Shown here: piece by piece, positions 22,636-29,984 of the stretch
Position numbering within the stretch: the first letter of the stretch is position 1
How the letters are laid out: every line of letters starts with the position of its first letter
From: Solidesulfovibrio magneticus
GTDB lineage: Bacteria; Desulfobacterota; Desulfovibrionia; Desulfovibrionales; Desulfovibrionaceae
Length of the DNA stretch: 35,670 nucleotides
Assembly: GCA_002482565.1 (NCBI GenBank)
Contig: DLGG01000143.1
Location: forward strand, 56,694-92,363
Direction of reading: 5' to 3'
Made by a program: the position numbers and the translations under genes
The notes under the pieces: generated by a model
The model's database searches: none
The model's input: only the letters and a program-made list of their open reading frames with translations
What the model was told of the DNA's origin: nothing

Positions 22636-25422
22636 ATGAGTTCTCCCCAGAAGCCCGATCTGCTCCCTGCTCCCGTCATCGTCACCGGACACGCCAACGC
22701 CGATTTCGACTGCCTGGCCGCCATCATCGCCGCCGGCAAGCTCTATCCCGGCGCGACCCTGATCTTTCCGGGCAGCCAGGAAAAAAACCTGCGGCACTTT
22801 TTCATCCAAAGCGCCACCTACATGTTCAATTTCAAGAACTTCAAGGAGATCGACCCGGCAAGCGTGCGGCAGCTCGTCCTGGTCGACACCCGGCAACGCT
22901 CCCGCGTGCCCCATATCGAAGCCGTTTTCGACAATCCAGGCCTGGTTATCCACTGCTACGACCACCATCCCGACACCGACGAGGATGTCCCCGCCGCCCT
23001 GTCGGTGGTCAAGAACTGGGGCTCCACCACCGGCATCCTCATGGACGCCATCATGGAAAAGGGCCTGCCCCTGACCCCGGACGAGGCCACCATCCTGGGC
23101 CTGGGCATCTATGAGGACACCGGCTCCTTCACCTTCGCCTCCACCACCGAACACGACCTGGCCGCCGCCGCCTGGCTGCGCTCTCGCGGCATGGACGTGG
23201 GCGTCATCGCCGACCTCATGACCCGGGAGCTGTCCTCGGAACAGATCACCATCATGAGCCAGCTCATCGAGACGGCACAAACCCACGACATCAACGGCAT
23301 TGAGGTGGTCATCGCCGAGGCGACCTCCGACCAGTACATCGGCGACTTTGCCCTGCTCGTTCACAAGTTCCTGGATATGGAAAACCTGCGGGTGCTGTTC
23401 GCCATCGGGCTTATGAACGACCGGGTGCATCTGGTCGCCCGTTCGCGCACCCCGGACGTGGATGTGGGCAAGATCTGCTCGGCCCTGGGCGGGGGCGGCC
23501 ACCCCTACGCCGCCTCGGCTTCCATCAAGAACATGACGCTGACCCAGGTGCGCGAGGAGCTTTTCGGGCTGCTCTACGCCCAGATCAACCCGCAGATCCA
23601 CGCCCGCCAGCTCATGAGCAAGCCGGCCGTGTCCATTGAGGACAGCGCCACCATGCGCCGGGCCGAGGAGATCATGACCCGCTACGGCTTAAAAGCCTTG
23701 CCCGTGGTGGCCAAGGGCGGCCGGCGCTGCGTGGGGGTCATCGAGCACGACATCATGGACAAGGCCATCAACCACGGCCTGGGCGACGTTTCCGTCAGCG
23801 AGTACATGATGCGCGATCCGGCCGTCATCACCCCGGACACGGACCTCTACGCCGTCATGGAGGTGATCCTGGGCCGCCGCCAGCGCCTTGCCCCGGTGGC
23901 CGAGGACGGCAAGCTCGTCGGCGTCGTCACCCGCACCGATCTGGTCAACACCCTGGTCAAGGAGCCGTCCCGCATCCCGGAATCGCTTTTGCCCGAGCGC
24001 AAAAAAGACCGCAACGTGGCCGGAATGCTGCGCGAGCGACTGCCCAAAAAGCTGCTCGCCCTGCTCAAACAGGCCGGCGAACTCGGCCAGCAGACCGGCC
24101 ACGCCGTCTACGTGGTCGGCGGCTTTGTCCGCGACCTGCTGCTCAAGCACCCCAACTTCGACGTGGATCTGGTAGTCGAGGGCGACGGCGTGGCCTATGC
24201 CGCCGAATTGGCCCGCATCTACGGCGGCCGCTACAAGTCCCACCCCAAATTCAAGACCGCCGTGGTCATCCTGCCGGACGGCCAGCGGGTGGACGTGGCC
24301 ACCGCCCGCCTGGAATACTATGAATACCCGGCTGCCCTGCCCACGGTGGAACTGTCTTCCATCAAGATGGACCTCTACCGCCGGGATTTCACGGTCAACG
24401 CCCTGGCCCTGCACCTCTCGCCCGAGCGTTTCGGCGATCTGGTCGACTTCTTCGGAGCCCAGCGCGACATCAAGGACCGGGTGTTGCGGGTGCTGCATTC
24501 CTTAAGCTTCGTCGAGGACCCCACCCGCATCGTGCGCGCCATCCGCTTCAGCGAACGTTTCGGCTTCCGCATCGGCGGACAGACCGACCGGCTGATCAAA
24601 AACGCCGTGCGCCACAGTTTTTTCCACAAGCTCTCCGGCTCCCGGGTCATGCACGAACTGCGGCTCATCTTCGAGGAGAAAACGCCGCTGTCCTGCCTGC
24701 GCCGGATGCAGGACTACAAGCTCCTGGCCGCCATCCATCCGCTGCTGGCGCTCACCCCCTCCAAGGAAGCCGTGCTTCTGGAGGTGGAAAACGTCATCAA
24801 CTGGTACCGCCTGCTCTACATCGAGCCCCAGCCCCAGGTCTGGATGCTCTACTTCCTGGGCCTTTGCACCGGCCTTGACCCGGAACAGTTCGCCATCATC
24901 GCCCGCCGGCTCAACTTCTCCAAACGCCAAGCCGCCGAGATGGCCGCCCTGCGCCAGCAGATCCGCGACACCGCCCAGGGCATCTTCAATTGGGAATACC
25001 ACAAGGGGCCGCCCTCGGAGCTCTATTTTCTCCTCGACCCCATGCCCCTTGAAGGCGCGCTCTACCTCATGGCCCGCAATCCCCGGGAGCCGCTGCAGAA
25101 GTATGTGTCCCTGCACCTGACCACGCTGCGCCACAAGCGGGTGGAGGTCACGGGCAACGACCTCAAGGCCCTGGGCGTCGAAGCCGGGCCGCGCTACGCC
25201 GACATCCTGCGCCGGGTGGTCGGCGCGGCCATCGACGGGCTGGCCGTGTGCCGGGCCGAACAGCTGGAACTGGCCCGCCGCCTGGCCAAGGGCGAACCCG
25301 TGGCCCCCCTCCTCGCCCGCCAACCCGGCGGCGACCGTTGCCAGTTGCCCATGGAGAGTGAGGAGAGAGAAGAAAAGATGCCTCCGGCGGCCGGGGGGGA
25401 TAATCCCCCCCGGACCCCCTAA
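22636..25422 (+). CDS. DHH-DHHA1 / CBS-CBS / tRNA nucleotidyltransferase (poly(A) polymerase-type) fusion
   Basis: A 928-residue fusion. Residues 14-315 form a DHH/DHHA1 phosphoesterase: GHANADFDCLAAI, LVDTRQRSR, DHHPDTDE (about 109-116) and GGGGHPYAAS. Two CBS domains follow (about 325-380 and 388-440). The C-terminal half (about 480-890) is a class II nucleotidyltransferase: VYVVGGFVRDLLL (490-502), FDVDLVVEGDG with the catalytic D-x-D, KTAVVILPDGQRVDVATAR, DFTVNALAL, FVEDPTRIVRAIRFSERFGF. It probably adds CCA or A to tRNA, regulated by adenylates through CBS, with a DHH module able to remove nucleotides. The final 16 residues (PPAAGGDNPPRTP region) are encoded by an intergenic repeat. Whether CCA-adding, A-adding or polyadenylating cannot be told. 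Confidence 0.9.
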   Translation: MSSPQKPDLLPAPVIVTGHANADFDCLAAIIAAGKLYPGATLIFPGSQEKNLRHFFIQSATYMFNFKNFKEIDPASVRQLVLVDTRQRSRVPHIEAVFDNPGLVIHCYDHHPDTDEDVPAALSVVKNWGSTTGILMDAIMEKGLPLTPDEATILGLGIYEDTGSFTFASTTEHDLAAAAWLRSRGMDVGVIADLMTRELSSEQITIMSQLIETAQTHDINGIEVVIAEATSDQYIGDFALLVHKFLDMENLRVLFAIGLMNDRVHLVARSRTPDVDVGKICSALGGGGHPYAASASIKNMTLTQVREELFGLLYAQINPQIHARQLMSKPAVSIEDSATMRRAEEIMTRYGLKALPVVAKGGRRCVGVIEHDIMDKAINHGLGDVSVSEYMMRDPAVITPDTDLYAVMEVILGRRQRLAPVAEDGKLVGVVTRTDLVNTLVKEPSRIPESLLPERKKDRNVAGMLRERLPKKLLALLKQAGELGQQTGHAVYVVGGFVRDLLLKHPNFDVDLVVEGDGVAYAAELARIYGGRYKSHPKFKTAVVILPDGQRVDVATARLEYYEYPAALPTVELSSIKMDLYRRDFTVNALALHLSPERFGDLVDFFGAQRDIKDRVLRVLHSLSFVEDPTRIVRAIRFSERFGFRIGGQTDRLIKNAVRHSFFHKLSGSRVMHELRLIFEEKTPLSCLRRMQDYKLLAAIHPLLALTPSKEAVLLEVENVINWYRLLYIEPQPQVWMLYFLGLCTGLDPEQFAIIARRLNFSKRQAAEMAALRQQIRDTAQGIFNWEYHKGPPSELYFLLDPMPLEGALYLMARNPREPLQKYVSLHLTTLRHKRVEVTGNDLKALGVEAGPRYADILRRVVGAAIDGLAVCRAEQLELARRLAKGEPVAPLLARQPGGDRCQLPMESEEREEKMPPAAGGDNPPRTP

Positions 25423-25481
25423 CCCGTTTCTTTATCTGGGGGGTCCAGGGGCCTCAGGCCCCCGGCCGCCGGAGGCATCTT
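25375..25481. repeat. Compound intergenic inverted repeat
   Basis: A perfect 23-base inverted repeat has arms at 25,375-25,397 and 25,459-25,481 (AAGATGCCTCCGGCGGCC + G5 and its complement). It encloses CCGGGGGGG-ATAAT-CCCCCCCGG (25,391-25,413) and GGACCCCC/GGGGGTCC (25,412-25,419 and 25,439-25,446). These can refold into several alternative stems. The left arm lies within the 928-residue coding gene, and the element supplies its stop codon. G6-TCC-N-GGGGCCTC at 25,438-25,455 recurs at 70-87. It looks like a dispersed extragenic palindrome, possibly a transcription end. Confidence 0.85.
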
Positions 25482-25568
25482 CATCCTCCACGTCTCGACA
25501 TTTGGTGCGCTTGGCCCTAGATTATGGGCCTTCACGCGTCACCTTCAAGCTTGCCCAAGGATATTCCC

Positions 25569-26873
25569 ATGCCCTGCCCCCGCTTTACCGTCACCGGCCC
25601 GGCCGATTTTGGGGCGCTTCGCGCCCTGCTCGCCACTCGCGAGGAGGCGGCCGGCGACGCCGAGGAAAAAGTCCGCCGCATCCTGGCCGACGTGGCCGAA
25701 CGCGGCGACGCCGCCCTGGTGGAACTGACCCGCGATTTCGACTGCAAGACCTTTGACGCCTCCTGTCTGCGCGTGCCCGCCGCCGACATTGAGGCCGGCA
25801 AAAACGCCATCCCAGCAGCCGATCTGGCCATCATCGAGGAAGCCGCCGCCAACATCCGCGATTTCCACGAGCGCCAAAAGGAGCAGTCCTGGTGGGTCCC
25901 GTCTCCGGGCGGCACCATGCTCGGCCAGATCGTCACCCCGGTGGACGCCGCCGGCTGCTACGTGCCCGGCGGGCGCGGCGGTGAAACGCCGCTTATTTCG
26001 AGCCTGCTCATGAACGCCATTCCGGCCGCCGTGGCCGGCGTGCCCCGCATCGTGGCCGTGTCCCCGCCCCGGGCCGACGGCACGCTCAATCCTTACATCC
26101 TGGCCGCCGCCGCCGTGTGCGGCGTCACCGAGATCTACCGTATGGGCAGCGCCTGGGCCATCGCCGCCCTGGCCCACGGTACCGAGACCATCGCTCCGGT
26201 GGACGTGGTGGTCGGGCCGGGCAACATCTACGTCACCACGGCCAAGCGCCTGCTCATCGGCCGCATCGGCATCGACATGATCGCCGGGCCAAGCGAAATC
26301 GCCATCCTGGCCGACGCCACGGGCAACCCCGAATGGCTGGCCGCCGACATGCTCTCCCAGGCCGAGCATGATCCCATGGCCGCCGCCGTGTGCATAAGCG
26401 ACGACCAAGCCCTGCTTGACGCCACCTGCGCCGAACTGGCCAAGCAAGTGGCGGCCCTGCCTAGAAACGACATCGCCGCCGCCGCCTTGTCCCACTATGG
26501 GGCGCTGGTCGCCGTGCCCGACCTCGACGTCGGCATGGAGCTCATAAACGCCATCGCGCCCGAGCATTTCGAGCTGTGCGTGGCCGATCCCTGGGCCTTT
26601 GTCGGCAAGGTGCGCCACGCCGGCGCGGTCTTCATGGGTCACCACTGCCCTGAGCCGGTCGGCGACTATTTCGCCGGCCCCAACCATGTGCTGCCGACCA
26701 TGGGCACGGCCCGGTTCTCCTCGGCCCTGTCCGTGTCCACGTTCACCAAGAAAACCAGCCTGATCGCCGCCGCGCCGGACTACGTGGCCGCCAACGGCCC
26801 CAAGATCGCCCGGCTGGCCAGACTCGAAAATCTCGAAGCCCACGCCCGCAGCGTGGAATGCCGTTTGAAATAA
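25569..26873 (+). CDS. hisD: Histidinol dehydrogenase
   Basis: A 434-residue zinc enzyme that performs the last two oxidations of histidine synthesis, L-histidinol to L-histidine with two NAD+. Landmarks: CYVPGGRGGETPLISSLLMNAIPA, GVTEIYRMGSAWAIAALAHGTETI, VVGPGNIYVTTAKR, DMIAGPSEIAILAD, SQAEHDPMAAAV, the catalytic AIAPEHFEL (Glu-His), and CPEPVGDYFAGPNHVLPTMGTARFSSALSV. Start at ATG 25,569 with AAGGA upstream; the frame reads back to 25,524 but without homology. It is followed after 17 bp by purC, so a hisD-purC pair is likely. No other his genes are in the window. Confidence 0.97.
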   Translation: MPCPRFTVTGPADFGALRALLATREEAAGDAEEKVRRILADVAERGDAALVELTRDFDCKTFDASCLRVPAADIEAGKNAIPAADLAIIEEAAANIRDFHERQKEQSWWVPSPGGTMLGQIVTPVDAAGCYVPGGRGGETPLISSLLMNAIPAAVAGVPRIVAVSPPRADGTLNPYILAAAAVCGVTEIYRMGSAWAIAALAHGTETIAPVDVVVGPGNIYVTTAKRLLIGRIGIDMIAGPSEIAILADATGNPEWLAADMLSQAEHDPMAAAVCISDDQALLDATCAELAKQVAALPRNDIAAAALSHYGALVAVPDLDVGMELINAIAPEHFELCVADPWAFVGKVRHAGAVFMGHHCPEPVGDYFAGPNHVLPTMGTARFSSALSVSTFTKKTSLIAAAPDYVAANGPKIARLARLENLEAHARSVECRLK

Positions 26874-26890
26874 GGAAGGAGCGCCATATC

Positions 26891-27784
26891 ATGCACGCCG
26901 TGACCGAAACCGACATCAAGGCCTATCCCCTGCGTTCCCGGGGCAAGGTGCGCGACATTTACGATCTCTCGCCGGATAGCCTGCTTTTGGTCACCACCGA
27001 CCGCATCTCGGCCTACGACGTCATCATGCCCGACCCCATTCCGCTCAAGGGCGTGATCCTCAACCAGATCACGCTGTTTTGGATGGACATGTTCAAGGAT
27101 ATGGTCCCCAACCACCTGATCGCCTCGGACGTGGCCGAATATCCCGCGCCGCTAGCTCCCTACGCCGCCGATCTTGTCGGCCGTTCGGTGGTGGCCAAGA
27201 AGGCCAAGCCCCTGCCCATCGAGTGCATCGTGCGCGGTTTTATCACCGGCTCGGGCCTCAAGGACTATCAGGCCACGGGGACGGTCTGCGGCCATGCCCT
27301 GCCGGCCGGGCTTGTGGAATCGCAGATCCTGCCCGAACCCATCTTCACCCCGTCCACCAAGGCCGATCTCGGCGCCCATGACGAGAACATCACCCTGGAC
27401 ACGGCCAAGGAGATGCTCGGAAGCGCGCTTTTCGCCAAGGTCGAGGCCACGAGCCTGGCCATGTACGCCAGGGCCCGGGACTACGCCCGGGAGCGCGGCA
27501 TCATCATCGCCGACACCAAGTTCGAGTTCGGGCTTCTGGGTGACGAGCTGATCCTCATCGACGAGGTGCTGACCCCCGATTCCTCGCGTTTCTGGCCAGC
27601 CGAGGGCTATCAGGCCGGCAAGTCCCAGCCGAGCTACGACAAGCAGTACCTGCGCGATTGGCTGGTCTCCATCGGCTTCAACAAGCAGCCGCCGGCCCCG
27701 AACCTGCCACAGGATGTCGTCGCCAAGACCCAGGAGAAGTACCTGGCCGCCTACGAGCTGCTGACCGGAAAAAAATTGGCCTAG
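26891..27784 (+). CDS. purC: Phosphoribosylaminoimidazole-succinocarboxamide synthase (SAICAR synthase)
   Basis: A 297-residue ATP-dependent ligase that joins CAIR and aspartate in purine synthesis. Family signatures: LRSRGKVRDIYDL (about 15-27, ATP-binding), TTDRISAYDVIMPDPIPLKG, KPLPIECIVRGFITGSGLKDY, FTPSTKADLGAHDENI, IIADTKFEFGLL and LIDEVLTPDSSRFWP. This is the long form (about 290-300 residues) found in many bacteria. Start chosen at ATG 26,891 after GGAAGGAGCGCC. It lies 17 bp after hisD and is followed by an A/T-rich spacer and tRNA-Ser. Confidence 0.97.
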   Translation: MHAVTETDIKAYPLRSRGKVRDIYDLSPDSLLLVTTDRISAYDVIMPDPIPLKGVILNQITLFWMDMFKDMVPNHLIASDVAEYPAPLAPYAADLVGRSVVAKKAKPLPIECIVRGFITGSGLKDYQATGTVCGHALPAGLVESQILPEPIFTPSTKADLGAHDENITLDTAKEMLGSALFAKVEATSLAMYARARDYARERGIIIADTKFEFGLLGDELILIDEVLTPDSSRFWPAEGYQAGKSQPSYDKQYLRDWLVSIGFNKQPPAPNLPQDVVAKTQEKYLAAYELLTGKKLA

Positions 27785-27798
27785 GCGGCATTTTTTGC

Positions 27799-27825
27799 TT
27801 GCCAAGGCCATGGGTTCTTTGTAAT
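27799..27825 (+). promoter_or_regulatory. Candidate promoter for tRNA-Ser
   Basis: TTGCCA (27,799-27,804) and TGTAAT (27,820-27,825) each match consensus at five of six bases. The spacing is only 15 bp, which is short. Transcription would begin about 7 bp further, a few bases before the tRNA. Confidence 0.35.
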
Positions 27826-27839
27826 TACCACCGTCTCGC

Positions 27840-27929
27840 GGAGAGGTGTCCGAGCGGCCGAAGGAGTACGATTGGAAATCGTATGTACCTTAACGGGTAC
27901 CGAGGGTTCAAATCCCTCCCTCTCCGCCA
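27840..27929 (+). tRNA. tRNA-Ser (anticodon GGA)
   Basis: A 90-nt class II tRNA. Acceptor stem GGAGAGG/CCTCTCC, discriminator G, encoded CCA. Anticodon stem TACGA/TCGTA with loop TTGGAAA gives anticodon GGA for UCC/UCU codons. The variable arm forms GTACC/GGTAC, and the T-loop is GTTCAAATC. It lies 9 nt before the SRP RNA and probably shares its transcript. Confidence 0.97.
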
Positions 27930-27938
27930 CAGTTTTCA

Positions 27939-28025
27939 GGGAAGTCGGATGGCGGTTGCGCCGCCAACCCCGTCAGGTCCGAAAGGAAGCAGCGGTAACG
28001 GTTGCAGCCGGGTGTCCGGCTTCCC
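27939..28025 (+). ncRNA. ffs: Signal recognition particle RNA, 4.5S type
   Basis: An RNA of about 87 nt with outer stem GGGAAG/CTTCCC and the diagnostic domain IV loop GTCAGGTCC-GAAA-GGAAGCAGC, which binds Ffh. The tetraloop is GAAA where E. coli has GGAA. The Alu domain is absent, as in most Gram-negative bacteria. Ends were set by the outer stem. It targets membrane proteins co-translationally with Ffh and FtsY. Confidence 0.93.
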
Positions 28026-28030
28026 TTAAA

Positions 28031-28056
28031 AGCGCGAGGCAACTCGCGCTTTTTTT
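28031..28056 (+). terminator. Rho-independent terminator after SRP RNA
   Basis: AGCGCGAG (28,031-28,038) and CTCGCGCT (28,043-28,050) form a perfect eight-base-pair stem with a GCAA tetraloop, followed by six more T. It directly follows ffs. Confidence 0.92.
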
Positions 28057-28072
28057 ATTTCGCGCGCACGCG

Positions 28073-28110
28073 AAAGGCGCGTCGTCCGGGTCCCGGACGA
28101 CGCGCCTTTT
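28073..28110. terminator. Near-perfect bidirectional palindrome, likely terminator
   Basis: AAAGGCGCGTCGTCCGGG (28,073-28,090) is the exact reverse complement of 28,092-28,109, with one base between. TTTT on the plus side and TTTT-CG on the minus side suit termination in both directions, backing up ffs and closing pyrE (146 bp upstream on the minus strand). Confidence 0.75.
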
Positions 28111-28255
28111 CATGCATTGCGAGATGGCGGGCGTTTGTTGTTTGGCCAGCCAGCCCGATCGGAACACGCCTCAGACTGGCTTGGCCGCTTGCCAGTGCAG
28201 AACGGCCCAGCTTGCGGAAAAGCCAGCCCGATCCCTGCCAAGCCTGTAGCGGCCT

Positions 28256-28858
28256 CTAGTCCGCCAAAAAGGCCAGTTCCTTCTCGGCAAAATCCACGGC
28301 CTCCCCGCGCAGATAACCGGCCTCGATGCCGTGGCCCAAAAGCTCGCCAAGGGTCAGGGGCGCGGCCACGGGCATGGGAAATTTTCCTCGCAGGCTTTGC
28401 GGGCGCTTGTCCACGAAGACGAACAGCGACGGCTGGCCAAGACCCTGCTCGATAAAAGCCCGGGCCGCCTCAACGGCCGTGCCGCCCGAGGTCAGCACGT
28501 CGTCCACAAGGACCACGGGCGCGCCTTTCTCGCCGCCAAACACCTGGCCGGACAGCCCCTTTTCCGAGGCGTCAGCCCGAAAAAGGGCCAGCGGCAGGTC
28601 GAAACGGCCGGCAAAGGCCCCGCACAGCACTGGCGAGAGCAGGCTCGACACGCTGCCCAGGGTCAACGCCCGGCCTTCCAGCCATTCCCCGAACACGTCG
28701 CTAAGAAGGGCCAGATTGGCCGCTTCGCAGACGAAATGGCGCAGGGACACGTAGACATGGCTCTGGCGGCCGGATTTGAGGGTGATGGGGGCGTCGCGCA
28801 CCACCACCGCGCCGGCTTCCCAGAAACGCTCCATAAGGGCCTGGGTCAGGGCGATCAC
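28256..28858 (-). CDS. Orotate phosphoribosyltransferase-like (PyrE-type) PRTase
   Basis: A 200-residue type I PRTase. The PRPP-binding motif VVLVDDVLTSGGTAVEAA (about 130-147) and the N-terminal KSGRQSHVYVSLR (about 30-42) match PyrE. But the segment corresponding to the catalytic loop reads FRADASEKGLSGQVFGG and lacks the usual R-K-x4-H/YG of OPRTases, so the substrate is open. Start GTG 28,858 overlaps the aldo/keto reductase stop in GTGA, with GGGAGG just upstream, which means translational coupling. Terminators at 28,073-28,110 follow. Best read as PyrE or a divergent PRTase. Confidence 0.8.
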   Translation of the reverse strand: MIALTQALMERFWEAGAVVVRDAPITLKSGRQSHVYVSLRHFVCEAANLALLSDVFGEWLEGRALTLGSVSSLLSPVLCGAFAGRFDLPLALFRADASEKGLSGQVFGGEKGAPVVLVDDVLTSGGTAVEAARAFIEQGLGQPSLFVFVDKRPQSLRGKFPMPVAAPLTLGELLGHGIEAGYLRGEAVDFAEKELAFLAD

Positions 28859-29880
28859 TTGGCCGCCTCCCGGTGGGCGTCGTACATGGCCAGATGTTCG
28901 CGAAGCATCTCCGGGATGGGCAGGTTGTAGGGGCAGCGCGTGGCGCATTCGCCGCAGTCCACGCAGTCGCGCACCGTCTCCATGACCGCGCCGGAGAAAT
29001 TGACCGCCTTGGCCGGCGACAGGCGCTTGGTCACCACCCGGTACATCATGGCGTAGGTGATGCGCACGCCCTGGGGACAGGGCTGGCAGTATTCGCAGCG
29101 CCGGCAAAAGCGCGACCCGAGTTCGTCCCGATAGGCTTGGGCCTTGGCCGCGTCGTTCTCGGTCCAGACCGGGTCGCCCGAAAACACGGACACGGCCTGC
29201 TCCACCTGCTCGGCCTGATCGCAGCCGCACAGGACGAGCAAATCCTTTTCCCGGCGCAGGAAACGCAAGGCCACCTCGCCGTCGTCGAGCATGCCGCCGG
29301 CAAAGGGCTTCATGACCAGAATGCCCATGCCCTTGGCCCGGGCTTCGGGGAAAAGCGCCTCGGCGGCCTCGGTCTCGACGATGTTGTAAGGAAATTGGAT
29401 AGTGGCGAAAAGGCCTGTGGCCACGAGTTTACGGGCCATGTCCAGGCTGTGGGAGGTGATGCCGATATGGCGGATCTTGCCCTGCTCCCGGGCTTTGACC
29501 AGGGCTTCCATGGCCCCGTCCGGGCCGAAAAGCGTCTCGTAGTCATCGGGCGTGGACACCTGATGGGGCTGGTAGAGATCGATGCGGTCGGTGCGCAGGC
29601 GCGTGAGGCTCAGCTCCAACTCCTCCATGGCCTCCTTGGCCCGGCGCATCCCGGTCTTGGTGGCGATGACCACCTTGTCGCGGATGCCCTCGAAGGCCAG
29701 GCCCATCTTCTCTTCGCTGTCCATGTAGCGGTTGGCGGTGTCGAAAAAGGTGATGCCGCGCTCCAGGGCCAGGCGCATGAGGCTGGCCGCCTCGTCGCGG
29801 CCAAGGCGGATGATGGGGATGCCGCCGAAACCGATGGCCGCGGTTTCGATGCCCGTTTGTCCGAGGCGGATGGTTTGCAT
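28855..29880 (-). CDS. Aldo/keto reductase with C-terminal 4Fe-4S ferredoxin domain
   Basis: A 341-residue protein. The AKR barrel (about 1-255) has the catalytic tetrad D47, Y52, K75 and H106 (TFFDTANRY, TKTG, YQPH). The C-terminal domain (about 265-340) has two cysteine groups, C-RR-C-EY-C-QP-C-P and C-VD-C-GE-C-ATR-C-P, as in bacterial ferredoxins, so it likely holds two [4Fe-4S] clusters. Such enzymes are frequent in anaerobes; physiological substrate unknown. Start ATG 29,880 follows AAAGGAG. The upstream frame is open but not coding. Translationally coupled to the PyrE-like gene. Confidence 0.92.
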   Translation of the reverse strand: MQTIRLGQTGIETAAIGFGGIPIIRLGRDEAASLMRLALERGITFFDTANRYMDSEEKMGLAFEGIRDKVVIATKTGMRRAKEAMEELELSLTRLRTDRIDLYQPHQVSTPDDYETLFGPDGAMEALVKAREQGKIRHIGITSHSLDMARKLVATGLFATIQFPYNIVETEAAEALFPEARAKGMGILVMKPFAGGMLDDGEVALRFLRREKDLLVLCGCDQAEQVEQAVSVFSGDPVWTENDAAKAQAYRDELGSRFCRRCEYCQPCPQGVRITYAMMYRVVTKRLSPAKAVNFSGAVMETVRDCVDCGECATRCPYNLPIPEMLREHLAMYDAHREAAK

Positions 29881-29984
29881 GGCTTGGCTCCTTTGGCAGC
29901 CCGGACGGCGGCGAGCTGGTGGTTTGGTCCGTGTTGTGACTTCGGCCTGGACGGCTGTCAATGCGTGGGCTTGTCCGGGCCAGC

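Noticed and set aside
25545..26843. 432-codon minus frame opposite hisD
   Set aside because: It is the mirror of a confirmed histidinol dehydrogenase gene, with a Gly/His/Val-rich translation.
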